From positions 1-64,000 of IMG/VR virus record IMGVR_UViG_3300028835_001449: 64,000 nucleotides of DNA. One strand, given 5' to 3'. Below the pieces are notes generated by a model. It ran no database searches, had not been told where the DNA came from, and saw only the letters and a list, made by a program, of their open reading frames with translations. Position numbers and translations under genes: made by a program. This document shows, piece by piece, positions 58,603 through 64,000 of the stretch (its first letter is position 1; each line of letters opens with the position of its first letter). Source of the DNA: a virus.

Positions 58603-60662
58603 TAATCTTCCTCATCCTCTACTATTATAGTCTGCTCAAAGTCGTCATCCTCTTCATCTTCCTTTCTTGCGGGTTTATCTCTCAACCATTCCAATGCATC
58701 CTTTGCGACCTTCTCTTCAGTTGACAACCCTTCATCTACCATACCCTTAGTTGGAGCCGTACGTATGTCGAGCGGTGCGTTTGTAATTGCATTCCATACG
58801 GCGCCTGCGAGACCATCAGCTACATCCTTCGACCCGCTCGGAATATGATCTACCTTTGATGTCCGTGGGTCATACTGCAATTGTCGCAGTTCTCTGAACA
58901 TGGGCTTATACCCGTATGAGTGAAGCCTTTCCTCATTGATAACTTCCTTTAATACATTATACTGATCCGCCGTCCTGTCAACCGACAAATGACCCACTAC
59001 GTCCTCGCCGAACCTCTGCATGAGTGTCTGCTGTGATTGTTTGGACTGAAACTGATCATAAGTTATCTTTGCCATCGAAAACCCTGCTTTGTCCACGAGC
59101 TTGAATACAAGTTCCTGTACCTCGGATATTTGAATCTCTCCCGTTATCGGCGGAATGATTCTCAATACCAAATCAACATAAATAACTGGTGCTTGAACTG
59201 CTTCTACATATATGCCGTCAACATCCTCGAACCTGCGATGCACGGGCTTTCTCCCTCCAATATGAACGACGGCGAGCCCTGTTGGGGCTGATACCAAGCC
59301 TAAATCGATATGCATATACCTAACTACACCCGGATGAAGAAAATGTCTCTTCTGAGTTAATCGTCTGCCTGCTTTCTCCTCTGCTGCCGTCGGTGGTAAA
59401 AAGAACTTATGCCATAATAATGCTTTTGAAATCTCGTGAGATGGTACACCCTCTGAATACTCTGGCAGAAACGGCATTGGAATTGTCGCGTCTACCATCT
59501 TTTCAAGCTTCTCATCCGACGGAAAGAAGCGGGATACTGACCTTACATTCACACCTATTATATCTCTCACCGCTCCCTCCAAATCACGCTCGAAGTCAGA
59601 CTTATACTCTGCTGGCACTTCTTTCACAACACCGATTCTCCCCCACTGCTCTTTTTCCTCATCTGTCTTGCACAGCTTCGGAGCATGATCATTATCGCCC
59701 ACAAATACATATACTTTCTGCCCCGTAAACCTTGATGCTGGCTTTGTCTCCCATGTTGCATGCTCTATAACCATTGTGTTCGGATCATTCTCTTTTGCTA
59801 TCTTTTCTAAGAAATCATCGGGATACTCTGGCGATGAATTCAATATAAGCATACCCGGAATTTTACCCCATCTCAAATACCGTGATTCCATACGCCTCCA
59901 TACCGCATCATGTAACTTCTTCGCTTGATCCCACTCCCGATCCGCGAGGTTCCTGATCCTGACGCTCGTTGTTGATACCTGCATACAGTTCGCTTCTTCG
60001 ATTATACCGCCAAATAGATGTTCACCCAACGGTCCTAACTCTGATGACGACCCTGGTATTAATGATACCTGTCGCTGTGGCCATACTAAATAGCTCGACA
60101 AATCGAAATCCCTTCTCGACTTCGTGAGGAACCACTGACTTGAATCTATCATATCACGCAGGGTTGTGAAGAATATCCGCTTTGCATGTGTTGCCGACGT
60201 AGCTAAGTTCATAAATGAGATATGTGTCGCTGGACTCAGTCCATAAAACGTCTGCGGATTACGTAAACATAGAAGCTCATATAACTCTCTGGCTGTGAGC
60301 AATGCTGATAGATATGTCTTACCCCATCCGATCGATCCCTTTAATACAACCCTGATTGGTCTGGGACGTGCCTCCATGACTCGCAGGAAATCTTGCCTGA
60401 CTACATCCCATAGTGTGTCTGAGAGATGCCCCATGTATGCATAGTCGCTCAGCCATTTAACGCACGACACCGGTTCAAATGCGTATTTATCCCTGATGTA
60501 TAATGATGGATTTCTATACTTTGAATTGCCTGTTCTGACCGATGCAGAGATAAGCAACCGCATTATCTCCTGCGGGGACAAGTTCAGCTCTCTGGATGCA
60601 GCTTGAACCATGTCCAACTCGTCAAATGTCTGCATTTTCATTGGTGATTTTGATGCCGTCAA
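58602..60662 (-). CDS. Terminase large subunit (686 aa)
   Basis: ATPase: Walker A KGSIGWGKTYLS (about residue 110) and Walker B GGIIEEANCM (about 215), plus the coupling motif LILNSSPEYPDD. Nuclease: acidic residues in MHIDLGLVSAPTG, TYDQFQSKQSQQ and GSKDVADGLAGAVWN of an RNase H-like fold. It packages DNA into the prohead through the portal and cuts it. Acidic C-terminal tail. Larger than the average 500-600 residues. Confidence 0.92.
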   Translation of the reverse strand: MTASKSPMKMQTFDELDMVQAASRELNLSPQEIMRLLISASVRTGNSKYRNPSLYIRDKYAFEPVSCVKWLSDYAYMGHLSDTLWDVVRQDFLRVMEARPRPIRVVLKGSIGWGKTYLSALLTARELYELLCLRNPQTFYGLSPATHISFMNLATSATHAKRIFFTTLRDMIDSSQWFLTKSRRDFDLSSYLVWPQRQVSLIPGSSSELGPLGEHLFGGIIEEANCMQVSTTSVRIRNLADREWDQAKKLHDAVWRRMESRYLRWGKIPGMLILNSSPEYPDDFLEKIAKENDPNTMVIEHATWETKPASRFTGQKVYVFVGDNDHAPKLCKTDEEKEQWGRIGVVKEVPAEYKSDFERDLEGAVRDIIGVNVRSVSRFFPSDEKLEKMVDATIPMPFLPEYSEGVPSHEISKALLWHKFFLPPTAAEEKAGRRLTQKRHFLHPGVVRYMHIDLGLVSAPTGLAVVHIGGRKPVHRRFEDVDGIYVEAVQAPVIYVDLVLRIIPPITGEIQISEVQELVFKLVDKAGFSMAKITYDQFQSKQSQQTLMQRFGEDVVGHLSVDRTADQYNVLKEVINEERLHSYGYKPMFRELRQLQYDPRTSKVDHIPSGSKDVADGLAGAVWNAITNAPLDIRTAPTKGMVDEGLSTEEKVAKDALEWLRDKPARKEDEEDDDFEQTIIVEDEED

Positions 60663-61075
60663 TTATCCTTGCCTTTGCCTCTTACTGGGAGTATAAACAC
60701 ACCCGGTTTTCGAGTTAGTCCGTGAATGATTATCGGTGCTATTACATCCATCATTGACTTCACCTCTTTGTCGAAATCCTCTTTCTTTCTCATCGCTCTA
60801 TATTCCTTCTTCATTATTTCGGGAACACCCATGCACGTTGAAAGGATTGCATCTACCGTCTTTATCTGAAGATCAAGCACATACGATTCCTTTTGCTGAA
60901 GCCTCCCTGCTTTCTTTAATTGATTACGAGATTCTTCCATCACATCTCTATATAATACTGTTCTAAACCCTATCGAACCCAATAGCTCTTGTAACTCACT
61001 AAAGGCATCCGCTTTCTTCTTCATCTGAGCTTTCCTTGCCTGCATCGGCATCCCTGTCTGCTTGTTCTTGCTCAC
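60659..61075 (-). CDS. Hypothetical protein in the packaging operon (138 aa)
   Basis: GTG start behind AAGGAGG; helical protein (GSIGFRTVLYRDVMEESRNQ ... KEEYRAMRKKEDFDKEVKSM, given in parts). ATGA-coupled to the terminase. May be a small terminase partner. No domain recognised. Confidence 0.55.
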   Translation of the reverse strand: MSKNKQTGMPMQARKAQMKKKADAFSELQELLGSIGFRTVLYRDVMEESRNQLKKAGRLQQKESYVLDLQIKTVDAILSTCMGVPEIMKKEYRAMRKKEDFDKEVKSMMDVIAPIIIHGLTRKPGVFILPVRGKGKDN

Positions 61076-61256
61076 GTTTTTCCTCCTTGGTCAATGCCAT
61101 ATCATCCATCCTATCTTCTAACGCCATCTTCGCCACTAACCTATCGTCATCGAGCTCTTCATCGGGTGTTAATAATAGTTTCTTTGCGCCCTTGCCGATT
61201 CTATGACGAATCTTAGTGACTTTTCTGGCGAATCCTTTAGGCCGTTCTTTTATTAT
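60999..61256 (-). CDS. Basic-acidic protein with non-AUG start (85 aa)
   Basis: Between the terminase small-subunit-like gene and the 138 aa gene a frame is open for 85 codons with no ATG, GTG or TTG until codon 45. Its sequence is protein-like: a basic N-terminus (KERPKGFARKVTKIRHRIGK) and an acidic C-terminus (EQEQADRDADAGKESSDEEE). A pair of AUA codons lies just after AAGGAGAAGG, so an unusual AUA start is plausible; a shorter version starting at GTG/ATG is the alternative. Confidence 0.4.
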   Translation of the reverse strand: MIKERPKGFARKVTKIRHRIGKGAKKLLLTPDEELDDDRLVAKMALEDRMDDMALTKEEKREQEQADRDADAGKESSDEEESGCL

Positions 61257-61980
61257 CCTTCTCCTTCGCTAGTTCACCTGGTTCTTTTGAATGTCGGCGG
61301 AAGAATTCCATAACATCATCGATTTTCTTAGCATCTATTTCATCTAATCGCATCCTGTCCGGTGTCTGAATCTCTGGGAGCTGATCAAGATGCTTGCCCA
61401 ACGCTTGATCAAGCTCTATTATTTCCTTCGCTTCTTTGAAGTTCTTTATCTCCACGCCTTTTGCTTCAACCTCGGTTTTGAGCTGTTGCATTTGAATTAG
61501 TAAATTCTCTTTGATTTGCTCATTTGTAGTGGCGGAATACTCCTCTTCAAGCTTGATGATTCGATTAATCAAACGTGTTGATGCCGATACCTTACGACCA
61601 AATGCTGACAACCCCTGTTGTAACATGCCCCGATAATAAACTAAATTCTTCTGCGACCTGATTATTCTGTCCCTCATATCCTCTTCTCGAGCCTGACGTT
61701 CTGTTATTTCTTTCCGTTTTACCCACTCTTTCCATCCTTCTTTCGTAGCCCACCTTTTGATCTTCGTGTAAAAAGATTCAAATTTTTTGGGGTAATCTGT
61801 ACTATCTACAGGACAGTCGGGAACTAAATACGGGAATCTTTGGATAGCTGTTTCGCGTAAAGTTCTGCCCTCACCCAGATAATAATAGGTTTCAAACGAC
61901 TCTACGTGGAATGGATATTGACTTAAGTCTGCCTCTGATACTTCGGGAGATTCTCCCGTGGTTGAAGAGGACTCTACCAT
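61237..61980 (-). CDS. Terminase small subunit-like protein (247 aa)
   Basis: N-terminal HTH (YYYLGEGRTLRETAIQRFPY then FYTKIKRWATKEGWKEWVK), a central coiled coil (LINRIIKLEEEYSATTNEQI) and a charged C-terminus, as in small subunits that bind the pac/cos site. First gene of the packaging operon, just behind a strong promoter. Start at 61980 with AAGGAG. Confidence 0.65.
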   Translation of the reverse strand: MVESSSTTGESPEVSEADLSQYPFHVESFETYYYLGEGRTLRETAIQRFPYLVPDCPVDSTDYPKKFESFYTKIKRWATKEGWKEWVKRKEITERQAREEDMRDRIIRSQKNLVYYRGMLQQGLSAFGRKVSASTRLINRIIKLEEEYSATTNEQIKENLLIQMQQLKTEVEAKGVEIKNFKEAKEIIELDQALGKHLDQLPEIQTPDRMRLDEIDAKKIDDVMEFFRRHSKEPGELAKEKDNKRTA

Positions 61981-62010
61981 TCGTCAGTCTCCTTTATCGG
62001 TCTGAGTCCG

Positions 62011-62040
62011 ATTCTAAGTGACGAGCTTAACGTGTGTCAA
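62011..62040 (-). promoter_or_regulatory. Sigma70-type promoter of the packaging operon
   Basis: TTGACA (62035-62040), 18-bp spacer, TAGAAT (62011-62016): one mismatch to consensus in total. It starts the terminase-to-portal genes. Confidence 0.65.
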
Positions 62041-62178
62041 GCGCTTTTTGTTACTTTTGACAGGAATTTACTATCTTTTGATATAAATGGGAACAAATTC
62101 TACCCTGAAAAAGTAGAATTACGAATGCAGTTGGATTGGGAAGAAATAAAAATTGATGAAAAAGTAACAAAAAGATAA

Positions 62179-62248
62179 GGGTGCCGCCGATTATGGGCGT
62201 TACTCGTTCCGGCGACGATTCAAGAACTTTCACACGCCGACGGCACCC
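62179..62248 (-). terminator. Rho-independent terminator
   Basis: On the minus strand a GC-rich 8-bp stem (GGGTGCCG / CGGCACCC) with an internal GGCGT/ACGCC pairing closes a 70-nt structure and is followed at once by TTATCTTTTTGTTACTTTTT. It separates the small-membrane-protein operon from the packaging promoter. The stretch 62041-62178 is otherwise AT-rich without a convincing gene. Confidence 0.65.
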
Positions 62249-62280
62249 AGAGGACAAATCACCGTCTCATTGACAGTTGA

Positions 62281-62709
62281 TTACTTTGGTTTCTTCTTTT
62301 GAAGCTTCCTCGTCGCTTCTAAAATGGGCAGATTCGCTTCTGTCGGGACATATATGATTTCACTTGACCCGTCATGAAGCCCCTGAATCCAGAGATACCG
62401 TAAGTACGCTTCATTCTTTTTCAAACTCTCGCCGATAATTTTGTTGGCCTCGGCTACGCCCTTTGCCCTCTCTACTTCCGCTACCGCCAACAACGTTGCT
62501 GACTCTTTCTTGGCTTCCGCTTCCTGGATCGCAATTTGACGATTCCACTCTGCCTGCTTCAGCTGAGCCTTCCCTTTAAGCTCTTTCTGCCAGACATTGT
62601 ACGTGGGACATCCCCACATACCGAGAGTAATTGTTATTATCAGAGCAACAATTCCTACAATTACCCATCGTGTGACGCTAGACTTTTTTTGTTGTTCATT
62701 GCCTAACAT
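62281..62709 (-). CDS. Membrane protein with SPFH/prohibitin-like coiled coil (142 aa)
   Basis: N-terminal transmembrane helix (WVIVGIVALIITITLGMW, residues 15-33) with a following Cys (WGCPTYN), then a coiled coil (QAEWNRQIAIQEAEAKKESA ... AEANKIIGESLKK) and the ending IIYVPTEANLPILEA that is typical of truncated Band-7/SPFH phage proteins. It may assemble on the host membrane. Start at 62709 after AAGGAGGTGAAGG; a structured RNA lies just upstream. Confidence 0.65.
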   Translation of the reverse strand: MLGNEQQKKSSVTRWVIVGIVALIITITLGMWGCPTYNVWQKELKGKAQLKQAEWNRQIAIQEAEAKKESATLLAVAEVERAKGVAEANKIIGESLKKNEAYLRYLWIQGLHDGSSEIIYVPTEANLPILEATRKLQKKKPK

Positions 62710-62738
62710 ACCTTCACCTCCTTGTCTTTATTATCGCC

Positions 62739-62905
62739 GGAGCCCACCTAGAGATTTGAACCCAAACATAGCAACCCGGGCAGGCTCCAACATTATTATC
62801 AAGACGCCGCCCAAGCAATCCGTGTTCGGCCTCGGACGTCGGTAAAACGACGCTTTGGACGGCGCCTAATGTGACGGGAGACAGGTTTGTGTATGGGCAC
62901 AAACC
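62739..62905 (-). ncRNA. Candidate structured RNA or leader
   Basis: Three elements on the minus strand: an 8-bp hairpin GGTTTGTG-CACAAACC (62884-62905); a 12-bp stem (62803-62814 with 62855-62866) that closes a three-way junction with two hairpins (CGTCG-CGACG at 62837-62852 and TCCG-CGGA at 62819-62836); and a 10-bp stem GGAGCCTGCC-GGTGGGCTCC (62739-62748 with 62779-62788). All four imperfect pairs in the two long stems are G-U in minus-strand RNA but would be A-C on the other strand. It ends about 24 nt before the ribosome binding site of the SPFH-like gene, so it is either an independent small RNA or a cis-acting leader. Confidence 0.5.
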
Positions 62906-62989
62906 TTCTTACCTGTGCGTTTACACAAGCGTTAATCAATCTTAAGGGGGAAGTTATGACCAAGACGATCTTCGCCTCCTCGTCACATT

Positions 62990-63289
62990 TCATTTCTTTT
63001 CATTATCTTCTGGCTCTACCTTTTCTCTGCTATCTCCAACACCGTACTGATGAGATTGTGTGTCTGGCGGGGTCATTGCCTGCTCATACCTATTAACAAT
63101 CGGCATTATCTTATCCAGTTTTTCACTTATGGGCATAAGTTCATTCTTTATAACTATGCAGATTTGATTCATATAGTGTGTGAGCGTGAAGACATTTACT
63201 ATTAATGTGATTGTCGTAACTGTGAGTATGAAAACCCAGATAAGGACTATAGGCAAGATGACGGACTTTTTGACCTCTCTTTTTGCCAT
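62990..63289 (-). CDS. Single-span membrane protein (99 aa)
   Basis: Start at 63289 because AAGGAGGG is 5 nt upstream; an ATGA-overlapping ATG at 63337 would add 16 basic residues. One transmembrane helix (VILPIVLIWVFILTVTTITL, about residues 9-30) and a soluble, partly disordered C-terminus (TPPDTQSHQYGVGDSREK). Function unknown. Confidence 0.55.
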   Translation of the reverse strand: MAKREVKKSVILPIVLIWVFILTVTTITLIVNVFTLTHYMNQICIVIKNELMPISEKLDKIMPIVNRYEQAMTPPDTQSHQYGVGDSREKVEPEDNEKK

Positions 63290-63333
63290 TTTCACCCTCC
63301 TTTTGAATCGAAGTTTAAATACGCGCCATTTAC

Positions 63334-63546
63334 TCATCGGCTAAACATACCTAATACTTTACCGATCCAGAAAACCGAAAAGGCATAACCTATAAACATT
63401 ATCGATAAAATAAACCGCCCTGTTGGCTCCCACTCTGGTCTAAACATTACTATTGGTGTCCATGCCACGACCAACATGATGGCACAAGACGCCATAATTG
63501 TCCACATAAGTAGCCGAGTCAAAGTACGAGTTGTCTTATCTTTCAT
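63334..63546 (-). CDS. Two-span membrane protein (70 aa)
   Basis: ATGA-coupled to the gene before it. Hydrophobic helices at about 11-31 (LLMWTIMASCAIMLVVAW) and 45-65 (FILSIMFIGYAFSVFWIG). Another holin-like candidate by size, but there is no nearby endolysin. Function unknown. Confidence 0.55.
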   Translation of the reverse strand: MKDKTTRTLTRLLMWTIMASCAIMLVVAWTPIVMFRPEWEPTGRFILSIMFIGYAFSVFWIGKVLGMFSR

Positions 63547-63746
63547 GGCTTCTTCCTCTTATACGTATTCGCTTTGGCTATTACTTCTATCGGAACCTGC
63601 ATCAATGTGATTGTCGCCTCGGCTTCGTCCTGCTTCATGCCCATCCGCCATTCAATGCCTATGACATGCTCTAACATCTCACCTGTTTCTACATTGATGA
63701 CCTTCGTGTTCATCGCCTTACCGTCACTTACTATTTTTACTTTCAT
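63543..63746 (-). CDS. Conserved small phage protein (67 aa)
   Basis: MKVKIVSDGKAMNTKVINVE followed by TGEMLEHVIGIEWRM, then alternating strands ending VIAKANTYKRKKP. The pattern (G-x2-x-N-T-x-V-x-x-x-x-T-G-E) is common in phage small proteins of unknown function. AAGGAGG precedes the start. Confidence 0.6.
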   Translation of the reverse strand: MKVKIVSDGKAMNTKVINVETGEMLEHVIGIEWRMGMKQDEAEATITLMQVPIEVIAKANTYKRKKP

Positions 63747-63760
63747 AAACCTTCGCCTCC

Positions 63761-63961
63761 TTACTTACTCGGACTAATAGGAGAAAAGACCAGACACTTT
63801 CCACGCACTTCGGGATCGTCCCTGTCTATGCCCTTCTCACAAATTCCCGACCCACTAGCGCAATCAAATTCACAATTAACACACTGCACAAGAGCATCTT
63901 CCTCGCCTCCAACGTCCTCTGTTTCTTCCACTGGAAATTCATCGTCTGGACGTTCGGCCAT
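63761..63961 (-). CDS. Small Cys-rich acidic protein (66 aa)
   Basis: Begins MAERPDDEFPVEE, very acidic, then C-V-N-C-E-F-D-C ... C-E-K ... K-C-L-V-F, a five-Cys set that could bind zinc. A TTG at 63997 would add 12 residues, and the gene may extend beyond this start. First visible gene of the operon. Confidence 0.5.
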   Translation of the reverse strand: MAERPDDEFPVEETEDVGGEEDALVQCVNCEFDCASGSGICEKGIDRDDPEVRGKCLVFSPISPSK

Positions 63962-64000
63962 GTCTCTTTGAATATGCTTCCCAAGTCCTCCAAACAACCT

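Noticed and set aside
62051-62257. Minus-strand ORF with hydrophobic stretch across the terminator
   Set aside because: TTG start without a ribosome binding site, and it runs through a hairpin with a T-tract; composition follows the AT-rich spacer.
62739-62788. Possible tRNA because of GGGTTCAAATCTC next to a 10-bp stem
   Set aside because: Only 50 nt between the ends of the stem, with no D-arm or anticodon arm and no CCA; not a tRNA.
62799-62993. Minus-strand ORF of 64 aa (starts MKCDEEAKIV) over the structured RNA
   Set aside because: Weak ribosome binding site and an Arg-rich composition; the region is better explained by strand-specific RNA pairing. Kept as the main alternative to the RNA.

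Overview
The window is a 64 kb piece of a tailed double-stranded DNA phage genome. Almost every base is coding, essentially all genes lie on the minus strand, and most junctions are 4 bp ATGA/GTGA or TAATG overlaps preceded by AAGGAGG-type ribosome binding sites, with frequent GTG and TTG starts. There is no integrase, tRNA, rRNA or CRISPR array, and no DNA polymerase gene inside the window. The head module resembles T4-type proteins (gp20-like portal, gp21-like protease, gp23-like capsid) with a Mu F-like minor head protein. The tail has a TP901-type tape measure and a frameshifted chaperone pair but no sheath, so a siphovirus-like long non-contractile tail is most likely. The host cannot be named from the sequence.

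Layout in transcription order (high to low coordinates): 64.0-62.3 kb holds small membrane and Cys-rich proteins, a structured-RNA candidate and a terminator. 62.0-57.5 kb is the packaging module (terminase small-subunit-like and large subunits, small HTH proteins, a QueD-like protein). 57.4-47.1 kb is the head module (portal, zinc-ribbon protein, Mu F-like protein, virion accessory proteins, three membrane proteins that could be holin/spanin-like, fibre-like protein, protease-scaffold, capsid). 47.0-28.6 kb is an 18.5 kb glycan-tailoring island inserted between the capsid gene and the connector genes. 28.5-11.9 kb is the head-tail connector and tail module, ending in an amidase endolysin (11.3-11.9 kb). 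11.1-0 kb is the early or replication region: GP88-like protein, sigma-like factor, primase, UvsW-like helicase, many small proteins, and an XRE regulator behind an elaborate inverted repeat.

The island is the most unusual part. It encodes GT9 and GT2 glycosyltransferases (one protein is GT9-GT2-GT9), three nucleotide-sugar epimerase/dehydratase-like enzymes, two PAPS-type sulfotransferases, two sulfatase-superfamily enzymes with Thr where the formylglycine Cys/Ser should be, two radical SAM proteins, several methyltransferases, a cytidylyltransferase and a DUF2061 membrane protein. Two of its glycosyltransferases begin with a roughly 26-residue module (Y-x-N ... Q-V-x-Y-[DN] ... P ... P-G) that is also found in three small genes among the head and connector genes. 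I infer that the module docks proteins to the virion or to a common partner, and that the island builds and modifies a sulfated or methylated glycan on the virion or the host surface.

Regulation: a sigma-like gene has its own sigma70-type promoter. Four copies of a 16-nt element (TTGnCAACyGCAAT core) sit upstream of the portal, protease and two module-bearing genes, three of them exactly 34-35 nt before the start codon; they are candidate late promoters.
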